A DNA stretch of 64,000 nucleotides from Ectobius pallidus (taxonomy: Eukaryota > Arthropoda > Insecta > Blattodea > Ectobiidae). The stretch is from NCBI GenBank assembly GCA_964059195.1, contig CAXKWD010000008.1:46914502-46978501 (forward strand). Direction: 5' to 3'. Of the stretch, positions 44,393-55,406 are shown piece after piece. Position 1 is the first letter of the stretch; every line of letters starts with the position of its first letter. The translations under genes were made by a program, and so were the position numbers. The notes beneath the pieces are model-generated. The model made no database searches. It was not told the DNA's origin and worked only from the letters and a program-made list of their open reading frames with translations.

Positions 44393-47300
44393 ATTACTCA
44401 CATACTTTTTTCACACCCCTCATTAAAAGCCTGCAGTTCTTTTCTGGTATCAATTCATTACTTGCAACTTGGTTTACTCTAGAACTTCAAGAAGGATACC
44501 TCTATACATTTCTGACTGTAATGCTTTGGATAAATCTAGAATAATTCTATCCAGAAATGTTTTGAACTGTTATCATACAGTGCCCCCACCCCCCCAAACA
44601 AATTGTTACCAACCAGAGTTGTCAGAATTCTGTTATGTACCTCTACAGTATAAAATAACCAACATGTTTTCAATTACTATACTAACCACATGTAAAATTA
44701 AATTATTTTTGTTTTCAAATTTATGGTTAAAATAATGTAAAACCTAATACTACATTTGACAGTTTTAAAGAACTCCAAGCTCACATGGAATAAATAAATA
44801 TTATTGATATGCTTAAAAAGTAACAGGATACTTCACTGAGGATCTGCTTAAATTATTGTAGGATTTGATTTATTCATTTGGTCGCATCGTTGCATGCATG
44901 CACAAGGACAAGATAGCATATAACCAAACCAATGAAACTGACTGCATTTTGTTCAAGAGTCTGGTATTTGTTACTAAATCGAGTAGAGAGTCAATCCTGG
45001 ATACACTAGGTTATATGAAGAAGTAAGAATATTGTTGAGCAATATAAATCCCATTGTGGCTTTCCTATATCAGCAAACAAAGTGGCTTACTTACTTACTC
45101 ATTGGCAACAGACAATTCCTAAGCAAAGCTAAATGAACATTGTATTTTTTATGAAGCCTTGTAAGGGGCAAGAGTTAGTAGGTAGAAAGGCTGGTAAAAG
45201 TGGACTGTATTTTGATTGGAACCTGCTTGCGCCTCTTACACTGAAATTAGACAAGAAATCTGCAAAAAACGATGAAACACTCAAATTTATTAATAATATG
45301 CAGGCTTTAAATTCACTAAGAAAAAATAAAAAACTGAATTGCTCAAGGCTAAAATAATAATACGAGAAAATACAAAGTTCTTGAATATTAAACTGGAACT
45401 CTTGAGGTGTTGAAATCTTGATGTTGATCTTGAAGTTAGTTCAGTTAGTTATTTCAGTAATGTTCTTGAGGATAATGAAATAATAATCTTTGTATAATAA
45501 TTCAAATGCAATGTTTGAAAGAAAGATGTGTTATACGATGTTTGAAGCTGTAGATTAACGTTATGAGTTAACTTCACTATAAAGTCTTGCAATTACCACG
45601 TTCAGATGCATACAAGGTGTCCATTAGCTATCTGACGTTGATCCAGTGGATAAGACTTTATAATGGATTGTGGGATCAGCAAATTTTAGCTGCACGGCGA
45701 TTATAATATATGCAGTACTTAGCTGAGAATATGTTGATCAGAGCACAGCACCCTCGCTATGCACAATAACGGCTCTTCTGAGTTGTGGGCCCTCCGCTTA
45801 TGAAGTATGCTGGAGGATACTTGTGAGTTGTGATTTCCAGATATTTTGTCCAGAAAGTTGTGAGTTATGGACAAAACATGTCCAACCAAATAACGACTTT
45901 AAAGAAATAGTGAGTTAGTTACTTAGTTGTGAGTTAATGCGAACTGGACAAAAGGCGTCCAGACGCGACGACGACCACTGCAGAGTGTAACGGAATAGTC
46001 AGTGACCGCCAACGAAAAGTTATGCTGACAACATAACGGCCCTAAAATCCTATGTTTGAAATTACATAAAACTAAATCAGTTAAACTTGATATGCTATAC
46101 TAAAGCATAATAAATGATTATAGGATAAATCTGAAGCACAAATCAACTATAATTAAGGTGGTTGACTATAGAGAATTAGCATTACAATAAATATTTAGTA
46201 ATGTGAAATATAACAATTTCTTGCTATACAATGGCATCCCTGGAAAGTGTATCGATAAGTATCAAGAGGTCTCGCAAAGAAGATATAATCCTGGATGATC
46301 CAAAGAGAAAACAAAGGAGACTTGCATCATATTACACAATGACATGTCTGAAACAACTAAATTAATATTACAATATTATTCAATTTATAACTCAAATTAA
46401 AACATTAGCGCCTAAAAACATAAATATGATAATATATACTTCAAAAGTTAAATAATAAGCTGTATTTAAGAGAAGTGACTGAAAGTAAGCGTGGCCTAAA
46501 TTTCACACGCCCTCGTGTATAAAAGGCTTAAAAGAGGCTTGTAGGCTATATATGTAATTAAATAAGAATGAAAACATAAACTGCACATAACATTACACCT
46601 GTGGTAATGTTTGTGAGTCGAAATCTTACGAAATAACGTTGCAATTCAATAATAACATATAGGTCTACTGAACATGAAATATTTTGCAATAAACTGCAAG
46701 CTTGCGAAAATGGAACAAGCCTGGTGATTTATTGCCAATCTTACATGAGTCTGCCATTGAACCCTATTCTGTGTTAACTCCATCAAATCATCCTAAAAAC
46801 TAATCTCCGTGGCGCTACATCCCTGAAGGGACTAGGCCTACCACAATGCATCATCTACCATAGGCAGATGGCAGGATTGGGGGGCATGTGGTCAGGATGC
46901 CGACACCCATGACCTTTAACTGTGGTTTCTATAAACGAATTTGCAAATTCTTCTTCCCTTAAATCTATTCTAATGTTGTCCTTCCACCCAAGGTTCTTAA
47001 AATACTAAAGGTTAGACCACTAGCCATCCAGAGTGGTCATTGGCTGCAGGGTGTGACATAGTGAGGGTGGCAGGCAAGCCCTCACTCATAAGAAGTGAAT
47101 GGAAAACATGGTTTTTAAACTTTAACATTTAATTTCAGACAGGGATTATCCAGTGTTCTTTCATGTCAACCCAAAGTATAATAACTATTCTGTTAGGCTA
47201 TGTGGTAGAAATTGTAAAAATCGATCGGGTTTGGTTTAAAAATTGTAGTTATTGAAGCTGTTTTTAGAGGCTAAAATAAAATCTGCAGGTGATGTCGAGA

Positions 47301-47480
47301 TAATTTGAATGTATTGGAGTTTCATGAGACTGTATACAGGACTATTTCTATTGTTCTAATTCGAAATAGGCAGGAAATATGATCCAAATAGTTAATTTTA
47401 TTTTATTATTTCACCATTAAAATACTGTAATTTATAATTATTTGTACATTACTTGCAAGAAAAATGGAAGAATTAGTCTA
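44393..47480. other. AT-rich intronic sequence with LINE tail fragments
   Basis: No gene recognised. A C-rich run lies at 44583-44596. Minus-strand fragments of the TAAG-tailed LINE lie at 45088-45165 (TTACTTACTCATTGGCAACA) and 46745-46795 (complement of the coding end MELTQNRVQW). The block 46800-46870 (CTACATCCCTGAAGGGACTA) matches 3250-3315 inverted. The 75-codon frame at 45133-45357 has no recognisable domain. Runs of GTTGTGAGTTA-like sequence occur around 45780-45930. Confidence 0.45.
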
Positions 47481-47484
47481 TGCA

Positions 47485-47820
47485 ATACTAATTAGGCCTA
47501 TATTAGTTACTGAATTGCCATAAGGTAATGTATCTACTATGTATGCTTTCACCGGACAGTGGAAGTATTTCTATACCATATACCAACTTGTTTGTTTTTA
47601 CAGTATTTAATGACAGGGGTGTTGTGCAATTTAGCCTTGTAACCATCACCGGTGAGGTGGAATTTTCTCCCTTAATAGAGGGAGCCTGTAAATCTAGAGA
47701 CATAGGTCTGCTTCATTTATGCACACATAAATTCCATTGACCCGGATCAGGATAGAACCTGTGAACATGAGCACATTATGCCAATGCCGTACGGACTGCG
47801 CCACCCAGGCCTACTATGTA
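47485..47820 (-). mobile_element. tRNA-derived SINE (third family)
   Basis: On the minus strand the head reads GGGTGGCGCAGTCCGTACGG (A box) and CAGGTTCTATCC (B box) about 30 bp later, at 47812-47750. A body of about 260 bp follows with TCTCTAGATTTACAGGCTCC. It lacks the CCA end or a proper acceptor stem, so it is not a functional tRNA gene. Confidence 0.65.
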
Positions 47821-47924
47821 AACTATAGCAATGATTAAAATTATTATATTACTATTTATCACAGGAATTGATGTTTTCAATATATAGACTATAATAAAAC
47901 ATTTATTAATTGCTGTAGTATGAC

Positions 47925-48673
47925 CAGTGGCAGCTCATATCTAAAATTAGTGGGGGTGCTGCTCCAGAAATTTTATAGCTTTTGTTTTAAAATTGTGTAA
48001 AAGATAACATAGGTATATAAAAAGAAAATTTATTCAGAAACTTGATAAAACCCTAAAAGAACAAAATCATTTTTTTTTTACTTTTTAAATATAAATTGTT
48101 TCAGTTCAAGCTTGATCTATTCCTTTAAAAATGAAATCCAGTCTTCTTGTTTTAATTTCCACGAAAAGATCAATAATTTTCTCCTTGATCTGCCATGGTT
48201 AAAGTTTTCTGTAATATAAATTAAATTAAAAAAATGAATCAAATAGAATAGCTGGAAAAAAGATAAAATCAAATTCTACACTTAAACACATTCAAGAATA
48301 TGGTAAGCTATATGGTTTTTAATCACAACTCATGTGGAGCAAAAAAACATTAAAAAAACACTACCTCCACCAATATGCCGTGGTCTCTCTCCTTTGCAGC
48401 CGCGGCATGCACCTTCCTATGTGGGCATGTGCACAACCGTCAAACATCACACCGCTGGAACTGTGAAGCGCACAGTTCCATACAAAGATTTTCTTTTCTC
48501 TTTTTAATAAACTGGGGGATGGCTACTGGCATTAAGATTAAGGATTATATGTTATACAAGTATAAAGAAAGAATTAAAGAAAAAAGGACTCATTATATTA
48601 AATGTTATCGATAATTTCAAGTGGAAATAGGGGGTACTGCAGTTCCACAGTGCCTATACGAGAGCAGCCACTA
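47925..48673. mobile_element. Non-autonomous hAT element (MITE-like)
   Basis: It is flanked by a perfect 8-bp duplication AGTATGAC (47917-47924 and 48674-48681). Ends are inverted: CAGTGGCAGCTC on the left, GAGAGCAGCCACTA on the right, like the CAGTGGCGGCTCGT ends of several hAT families. The 749-bp interior has no transposase. The open frame at 48375-48614 shows no known domain. Confidence 0.85.
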
Positions 48674-48681
48674 AGTATGAC

Positions 48682-49135
48682 ACGATTTTACATTACTTTA
48701 TCCAGTCTAAAATTCTGTAATTTTTTAATAATTATAGGCATATTACTAACCATTCAAACTCAGTAATTTTCGACAAGATTTTACATGACTTATCCATGAC
48801 TTAAAGTTTAATTGCATTTAAATAATTATTGAAAATTACTAACTATACTCGTTATTTCCAGTAATATATGGTATCAGTATAATTAAAAACATTAGTTAGT
48901 TATTTTGTGTGACAAGACAATACATGATTTTATCCAGAATAAAGGCTTTTATTAGTTAAAATAACTAGCTTCCTAAGTTCCCAGCGGGTACTCAAGTAAA
49001 CTGTACAAGTGTACATTCAATATATTAAACTTTGTGTGCAAAGGATAAAATTTGTAACGCCACAAAACTTTTATTAACACTAGGGTCCAGTTGGCCTCCA
49101 CATAGTCAGAAACCCAAGTTTGTAATATTTTATTT
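48682..49135. other. AT-rich intronic sequence
   Basis: Nothing recognised; contains a degenerate internal repetition of ACATGATTTTATCCAG-like sequence (48682-48930). Confidence 0.5.
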
Positions 49136-49281
49136 AAAACATTTTAATAAAAGACTTGAGACTTTCCCAGCGTTGGTTATATATAATGGTCTCTCGGGCT
49201 TCCAACCGGGTTAAAGTATGGTTTACTTCCGAGCTTTCGGCTGCTGTCAGCTCTGCAGCCATCTTCTGGGAGAGAAGTGCG

Positions 49282-50211
49282 CTAGTTCTGTGTCTGGCTC
49301 CTTTTTATAGCTGGTGGAGTTTGCAGAGAGCGACCAATCGGAGCACAGGAAATCCCGGGGTGAAAAGCAGGAATGCTATTGGTTGGTGCTGAAGTTGGTC
49401 CTGATTTGGCCCGTTCCTGTAGAATTCTGATTGCTGGGTTCCAGGCTTGGCTGAGTTCTAGCCCGTTGTCCCTGTTGTAATTATTGCGGTGTAGCTTTAT
49501 TTCCAGAGCTTCGGCCACGACCCGGCCCCAGTAGGTAGGTTGATTGCCCAGGTTTCTCACCCCTTGGAAGTTGATGTGGTGGTCATGGTCGTACATGTGT
49601 TGAGCTACCGCCGACTTTTCCGGGTAACCCAACCGGATGCAGCGTTTATGTTCATTGCACCTGGCCTCAATGGTGCGGCCTGTTTGCCCTATATAGACGG
49701 CTCCACATTGGCACGGGACTTCGTAGATCCCCAGAGTCCGCAATCCTAGAGAGTCTTTCACGGGGCGAACCCATTGTCTCACTTTGGGTGGTGGCATATG
49801 TATGGTCTTGATGTTGTGTTTGTAGAGCAGTCTGGCTATCTTGTTGGAGACCGGAGGCATGTACGGAATGAAAGCCAGTTTTGGTCCGGTTTCCGACGAT
49901 GTGGGGGGCTGGCGATTAGTCTTTCTCAGGGCCCATGCGATGTCCTTGTGACTGTAGCCATTCTGCCGGAAGGTATTCCGGAGATGTTGTATCTCTGTTG
50001 TTAGACTGTCAGCATCCGAGATGGATCTGGCTCTATGTACCAACGTTTTTAGAATGCCTCTTTTCTGCGCTGGGTGGTGGTGGCTACTGGCATTTAGATA
50101 CAAATCTGTGTGGGTGGGTTTTCTGTACACTTTATGAGCTAAACTGCCATCAGCTTTTCTGCAGATTAGAATATCAAGGAACGGCAAGCACCCGTCTTTC
50201 TCTATTTCCAT
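49282..50211 (-). CDS. Penelope-like element GIY-YIG endonuclease part (left copy)
   Basis: A 309-codon open frame that starts inside the polyprotein (MEIEKDGCLPFLDILICRKA, the end of the reverse transcriptase thumb region) and contains the linker and GIY-YIG endonuclease: PCQCGAVYIGQTGRTIEARC with the core Tyr-Ile-Gly, and HKRCIRLGYPEKSAVAQH. It differs from the right copy (50853-51782) at only a few positions, such as K/E in HNI(K/E)TIH, V/I in RQW(V/I)RPV and L/P in LRT(L/P)GIYE. It is a 5'-truncated copy, so no reverse transcriptase core precedes it and its expression is doubtful. Confidence 0.85.
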   Translation of the reverse strand: MEIEKDGCLPFLDILICRKADGSLAHKVYRKPTHTDLYLNASSHHHPAQKRGILKTLVHRARSISDADSLTTEIQHLRNTFRQNGYSHKDIAWALRKTNRQPPTSSETGPKLAFIPYMPPVSNKIARLLYKHNIKTIHMPPPKVRQWVRPVKDSLGLRTLGIYEVPCQCGAVYIGQTGRTIEARCNEHKRCIRLGYPEKSAVAQHMYDHDHHINFQGVRNLGNQPTYWGRVVAEALEIKLHRNNYNRDNGLELSQAWNPAIRILQERAKSGPTSAPTNSIPAFHPGISCAPIGRSLQTPPAIKRSQTQN

Positions 50212-50239
50212 GGTGAACTGGATATTACTATAACTGGAT

Positions 50240-50823
50240 ATTGTTAAAAGCCTTATTCCTCGCTCCTCGGTCCCACCCAGACTTTATGGCCTGCCCAAGA
50301 TCCACAAGACCGACGTCCCATTAACGCCCTATCGTTAGTGCCATTGGGTCTCCCACCTATACCTTGGCGAAGCACCTCACCACATTACTTCAACCCGTAG
50401 TTGGGACTTGTGAGCACCACGTCAAAAACTCTACGGAGTTTGTAAAGAACATCCACAACATCAAACTAGACCCTCAAGATATACTAGTGAGCTTCGATGT
50501 AGTGTCTTTGTTCACAAGAGTCCCACTGAAGGATGCACTACAACTTCTAGAGAACAATTTTACTCCGGATGTCATAGCACTTTTCAAGCATGTGTTGACA
50601 TCTACATATTTCCTGTATGATGGGCAGTTCTACGAACAGCAAGACGGCGTGGCGATGGGCTCTCCTCTCTCACCGGCAATTGCGAATTTTTACATGGAAC
50701 ACTGAACATCTGGCCCTGAAAAGGACCGATTACAGTCCCAAATATTTCTACAGATATGTTGACGACACTTTTGTGGTCTGGCAGCATGGCATCGAGAGAC
50801 TAAATGACTTCTGGGCCTTCTAA
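50240..50823 (+). pseudogene. Penelope-like reverse transcriptase (truncated, frameshifted)
   Basis: The blocks RLYGLPKIHKTDVPLTPYR, GSPTYTLAKHLTTLLQPVVG (after a frameshift near 50335), ILVSFDVVSLFTRVPLKDAL with the first catalytic Asp, QDGVAMGSPLSPAIANFYME and YFYRYVDDTFVVWQ with the catalytic Asp pair are all present. Frame changes near 50335 and 50705 break the frame, and the part before LYGLPKIHK is missing. It flows into the frame starting at 50853 through another interruption at 50821-50823. Confidence 0.9.
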
Positions 50824-50852
50824 ACAGCATCCATAGTAATATCCAGTTCACC

Positions 50853-51782
50853 ATGGAAATAGAGAAAGACGGGTGCTTGCCGTTCCTTGATATTCTAATC
50901 TGCAGAAAAGCTGATGGCAGTTTAGCTCATAAAGTGTACAGAAAACCCACCCACACAGATTTGTATCTAAATGCCAGTAGCCACCACCACCCAGCGCAGA
51001 AGAGAGGCATTCTAAAAACGTTGGTACATAGAGCCAGATCCATCTCGGATGCTGACAGTCTAACAACAGAGATACAACATCTCCGGAATACCTTCCGGCA
51101 GAATGGCTACAGTCACAAGGACATCGCATGGGCCCTGAGAAAGACTGATCGCCAGCCCCCCACATCGTCGGAAACCGGACCAAAACTGGCTTTCATTCCG
51201 TACATGCCTCCGGTCTCCAACAAGATAGCCAGACTGCTCTACAAACACAACATCGAGACCATACATATGCCACCACCCAAAGTGAGACAATGGATTCGCC
51301 CCGTGAAAGACTCTCTAGGATTGCGGACTCCGGGGATCTACGAAGTCCCGTGCCAATGTGGAGCCGTCTATATAGGGCAAACAGGCCGCACCATTGAGGC
51401 CAGGTGCAATGAACATAAACGCTGCATCCGGTTGGGTTACCCGGAAAAGTCGGCGGTAGCTCAACACATGTACGACCATGACCACCACATCAACTTCCAA
51501 GGGGTGAGAAACCTGGGCAATCAACCTACCTACTGGGGCCGGGTTGTGGCCGAAGCTCTGGAAATAAAGCTACACCGCAATAATTACAACAGGGACAACG
51601 GGCTAGAACTCAGCCAAGCCTGGAACCCAGCAATCAGAATTCTACAGGAACGGGCCAAATCAGGACCAACTTCAGCACCAACCAATAGCATTCCTGCTTT
51701 TCACCCCGGGATTTCCTGTGCTCCGATTGGTCGCTCTCTGCAAACTCCACCAGCTATAAAAAGGAGCCAGACACAGAACTAG
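50853..51782 (+). CDS. Penelope-like element GIY-YIG endonuclease part (right copy)
   Basis: 309 codons, nearly identical to the minus-strand frame 49282-50211. It holds the end of the reverse transcriptase thumb, a basic linker (SHHHPAQKRGILKTLVHRAR) and the GIY-YIG nuclease with VYIGQTGRT near residue 171, followed by KSAVAQHMYDHDHHINF. In intact elements it is the C-terminal part of one polyprotein with the reverse transcriptase; here it is separated from it by frameshifts. The ATG at 50853 is thus an internal methionine. Confidence 0.85.
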   Translation: MEIEKDGCLPFLDILICRKADGSLAHKVYRKPTHTDLYLNASSHHHPAQKRGILKTLVHRARSISDADSLTTEIQHLRNTFRQNGYSHKDIAWALRKTDRQPPTSSETGPKLAFIPYMPPVSNKIARLLYKHNIETIHMPPPKVRQWIRPVKDSLGLRTPGIYEVPCQCGAVYIGQTGRTIEARCNEHKRCIRLGYPEKSAVAQHMYDHDHHINFQGVRNLGNQPTYWGRVVAEALEIKLHRNNYNRDNGLELSQAWNPAIRILQERAKSGPTSAPTNSIPAFHPGISCAPIGRSLQTPPAIKRSQTQN

Positions 51783-51894
51783 CGCACTTCTCTCCCAGAA
51801 GATGGCTGCAGAGCTGACAGCAGCTGAAAGCTCGGAAGTAAACCATACTTTAACCCGGTTGGAAGCCCGAGAGACCATTATATAAAACATTTTA

Positions 51895-52589
51895 GTGAAA
51901 AATCATGTCGTCAGTAAAGTATTGAAAATTGGAGAGATTGTACGATGGATTCAAACATTTTTAGATAAGGAGCATACGATGTACAGATTCAAAATACATT
52001 GCAGTAGAGTGGAAAATGTGTTTAGGGTCTGTACGTCACTTGCCATTCATCTAACACAGTGAAATCAGGTAATAATCAATTAGTAAATTTTCTCATATTA
52101 CAACTCCTTCATTTTCCATGTAATCTCAGTCAGCCATGCTATAGCATAAACATTGGAACAGTTGTCACACAATTGACAAGTCTCACAGAAAGCCCAGTTT
52201 TATCAAGACTAAAAAGCCCATAATTTTCAAAATACTGTCAGGGAGTGTTAAAAATTTGTTTTCCTGGAGGACAATTTCAATGGAATGAAGCTTGTGAACA
52301 GAAACCACACTACAAATTCCTTATACTGATCTATCAGCAAACATATTGTCTACCAAAATGCATCACAGCTCAGTAATTGTTTCCTGCATACCATAAGTTC
52401 CTTACCTCAAACTGTTTGTCTGGTCTACTCTACAATCCCTCCAATTTTTTATGTTGAAATCTGGGATACTCTTTAAAGGTGCATGTGTAATTTTGTTATG
52501 AGTTTCTGGCAATCAAAATAAGTTGTAATTATAATTAAGCTTATTAAATATATTGTTTAATTATAATCTGTTTTCTGTGTTTTGCATAG
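51895..52589. other. Intronic sequence before DOCK exon at 52590
   Basis: No gene or repeat recognised. A T-rich stretch ends in the acceptor TTTTGCATAG (52580-52589). Confidence 0.55.
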
Positions 52590-52929
52590 GATCTAGGTAA
52601 TGCAGATCTAACCTGTGATATGTGGTTAGTGGCTCATGTTATGAGGATAGGCAGAATGGTATATTCTGATTCATCCAAAAAGTCAATGAGTTCTTCTGGT
52701 CACTCATTTCCTACACACCAGTTATTCAAACGTCCTCATGGATGTTCGGTTTTAAACATTAACGATATCCTCCTTAATAAGGACTCCCCACCAGGAGGAT
52801 CTAATGATGAACGTGAATTCACTTTCAAAGTATATCAAGGAGAGGAGAAAGACTTTCATCAGTTACATGAGCTAATAATCAAGAAACAGACTAACAAGTA
52901 TAGCCCTTTGTCTGGACAACCAAACTATG
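52590..52929 (+). CDS. DOCK3/4-type GEF, exon before the C2 (DHR-1) domain
   Basis: Encodes DLGNADLTCDMWLVAHVMRI, GRMVYSDSSKK, a Ser-rich loop, LFKRPHGCSVLNINDILL, EFTFKVYQGEEKDFHQLHEL and a C-terminal QTNKYSPLSGQPNY. VAHV-RIGRM and -RP-GC-VL-I-D-L are signatures of the DOCK3/DOCK4 (DOCK-B) branch and not DOCK1/2, which read VRVGRM and RRPFGVAVMD. It starts in phase 0, matching the exon ending at 25704, and ends with G as the first base of the next codon; donor GTAAGT at 52930. The following segment, outside the recognised sequence, should lead into the DHR-1 domain that binds phosphoinositides. Confidence 0.95.
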
Positions 52930-53054
52930 GTAAGTATGGACAGAGTTAATAATTTACTTAGTTTTCTAAAGTTGTGTTCTTTCCTGGAGCTTTAGTCACA
53001 ACATTTAAAATATTGGTATCTGTAAATAATCATGGCAGTGGAAAACCCTTCTTC

Positions 53055-53215
53055 AATTAAATCAAACGAGATCAGCAGTATGTGCTGTAGTGGAGTCTTG
53101 TTGGAAAAATGCAAATTTAAATCTAATTAAATCTAACGAGAGATCTGCAGTATGTGCTGTAGCAGAAAAATGTTGGAAAAATGCAAATTTAATTGAAGAA
53201 GTGTTTGAAGATAAG
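53055..53215. repeat. Local tandem duplication of about 75 bp
   Basis: AAATCAAACGAGATCAGCAG..TATGTGCTGTAG..GTTGGAAAAATGCAAATTT at 53058-53122 recurs at 53130-53196. Non-coding intron sequence. Confidence 0.7.
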
Positions 53216-53512
53216 GTAATTAGTAAGGGGTTATCTCCAGATCTTACTGTTTTTTTTTTTTTTCAATAACTATTTATTGAACATTAACTGCATGCCCCAT
53301 TACGAATAACATTACATGCGTAATATACCTAAAATTCAAGTTTGTGTCTTCTTGTATCGTTCATAGTTTGTTCTAATGTTCTATTACTTGAATTTATTTA
53401 CATTTGTTCCGTTACAATTGCTTGACATGTTGTTCCCAGTCAATCGACTGTGTTTAGTTGTGTTGTTCTCTTGTATACTCACTATTACACTTTTTCACTT
53501 TATCACTAAACT

Positions 53513-54393
53513 TCACAACTCTATTGAATTGCAGAATTTTTTGAAAACTCCAGGATATTTTGTCACTAAATGATGTGTGGTGGCTGGCCAGTGTCCTCCT
53601 TTCTTCCTGATTTCTGTTATTAACTTGTTTTTCTGTTGTTGTAATTCTGAACATTCGTATAATATATGATAGACTGTTTGTTGCCCTGCCTTGCATGAGC
53701 AAGTAGGGTCATCTGAGATGTGGAATCTATGCTCGTAAGATTTTGTCATGCCATGACCTGAGACTATTGCTTTGAACCTTGGTGTTATTGCTATTTTAAT
53801 CTTGAGTCTTTCTTTAATGGAAGGGAAAAAAGATTTCGTTATTGTTCCTTTTCTTGTGTTGTCCCATTTGCTCTGCCAGTCCTTAAGCCCTCTTTCTTTT
53901 ATTTCTGCCTCGAGATTTGATTTCGGTATCCTGTGGTAAACTGTTTCTACATCCATTTCCTCTCCTAATTGTTTTGCAAGTTGATCTGCTAGCTCGTTTC
54001 CTGGAACTCCGACATGTGCTTTCACCCAATTGAAGTAAATTTTCCAGTTTTGCTGATTGAGTGCTGTTATAATATTGTGTATTTCTGTGACTATGGACTG
54101 GTGTTTCTTCTTGTTTTTTAGAAGTGCCAGGGATACTTGACTGTCTGTATAGACTGTCACTGAAGACTGTCACTGTCTTCCTCCACCACATTGATGTTTT
54201 GGATTTCCCTCAGAGCCTGTAGGATAGCAATCTGTTCGGCCTGATTATTTGAGCAGTTCTGTTGCAACTTACATTTTAGGGATTTTGAATAATTTCCAGC
54301 CTTGAAAATTGCAGCCCCTGCTCCAACTTTGCTTTCTATTTTACTACCGTCAGTGTACACTTCAAAGTGGGTTGCTATATTTTCAGCTTCCAT
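53513..54393 (-). pseudogene. LINE RNase H domain and C-terminal zinc motif
   Basis: Minus strand: THFEVYTDGSKIESKVGAGA (first catalytic Asp), NNQAEQIAILQAL (Glu), then MTVYTDSQVSLALLKNKKK (second Asp) and WVKAHVGVPGNELADQLAKQ (His and Asp block), i.e. all core RNase H motifs. A frameshift at about 54155-54195 splits the domain. The C-terminus has CSCKAGQQTVYHILYECSEL, the CxC..H..C motif common to this LINE group. The stop is near 53513. Confidence 0.88.
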
Positions 54394-54445
54394 AATCTGA
54401 ACTTTATTAGCTGGATGGTCCCATTTGCTCAGTTCCAGTGGTGCG

Positions 54446-55406
54446 TCATAGTCTTTTTTCTTTAATCATCTTGTAGAGGGCGGCTTTCCCTTTTATTGTG
54501 ATTGCTATGGGTTGTACCCCTGCTATAACACAGGAAGTGTCATATGAAATGGTTCTGTAAGCTTTTGATATCTTTATGTTTATCAGCCTTTGAACTCTTT
54601 GCAATTTTACTGCATTCTTGACTTTCTGTGCTGCTTTCTCCCACACTGGTGCTCAATACGTTAGAATTGGTGTGATTGCCCCTTTGTTTATTGTCCTGAG
54701 TGCTTTATGGCCCAGTCCCCACTGTAATTTGGCTGTTTTCCCCAATGTGTGTATTAGCTGTGTTGCCTTCTCTGTTATGTGGCTGATGTGACTGTCAAAT
54801 TTGAACTTACTGTCAATGTGTACCCCTAGGTATTTAATTTCTGTTACTTGTTCTAGTCTTTTATTGTTAATATAGATATTGATTCCCTCGTTATTTCCTG
54901 CTCTTTTCTTTGTCACCACCATTACTTTTGATTTGTTCTCGTTGAACTGAAGTTTGTTATGCTCTGCCCAGGTCTCAATTTTTCTCATGTCTTCATTAGT
55001 ATAAGCTTCAACTTCAAGTATACTTTTTCCTTTTGTTAATAGTAGGAAGTCGTCAGCAAAGGCTATGACTTGTGTCCATTTATTAAATTCCAAATTTAAG
55101 AGGGTATTATATAGAATGTTCCAATAGCCTGGTCCGCTGCATGACCCCTGTGGACAGCCTCTCTTCGCTTCCTTCTCTTCTCTGCCTCCGTTAGTCTGAA
55201 GTATTGCTTTTCTATTGCTGAAGTATTGCTTTTCTATTGCTGAAGTAGTCCTGCGATAAGTTGTACAGGTTCCGGGGGCAACCAAGATCCTTAAGATTTT
55301 TAAGTATGGTTGGCCACCAAGCTGCGTCAAACGCTCCTTTTACACCTAAACTGGTTACAGCTATGTGATTTTTATTTTTGGGGGACTTAAAAAATAAAGT
55401 GTACAA
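54446..55406 (-). pseudogene. LINE reverse transcriptase (R1/I group)
   Basis: Minus strand: VTSLGVKGAFDAAWWPTILK (first catalytic Asp block, here DIKGAFD-like with V for I), KRGCPQGSCSGPGYWNILYN, TQVIAFADDFLLLTKGKSIL (FADD), NKSKVMVVTKKRA and EIKYLGVHIDSKFKFDSHIS, then KVKNAVKLQRVQRLINIKIS. A 21-base tandem duplication at about 55200-55243 and a stop at 54650 interrupt the frame. The upstream endonuclease is missing. Confidence 0.88.

Larger units (their letters stand above)
49147..51883. mobile_element. Penelope-like element, inverted 5'-truncated pair
   Basis: A plus-strand copy (50232-51883, truncated inside the reverse transcriptase) is preceded by a minus-strand copy of the same 3' part (49147-50231). 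Arms of about 1,050 bp are almost identical. Flanking AAAACATTTTA at 49136-49146 and 51884-51894 is a probable target duplication. Inverted, partly overlapping copies are usual for Penelope-like elements. The endonuclease is of the GIY-YIG type, distinguishing it from LINEs. Confidence 0.9.

Noticed and set aside
45133..45357. 74-codon plus-strand frame
   Set aside because: No family recognised; it starts inside a LINE tail fragment.
47750..47815. tRNA gene on the minus strand
   Set aside because: Good A and B boxes but no acceptor stem; it continues into a SINE body.
48375..48614. 79-codon frame in a hAT MITE
   Set aside because: No domain, lies within a non-autonomous element, probably chance.
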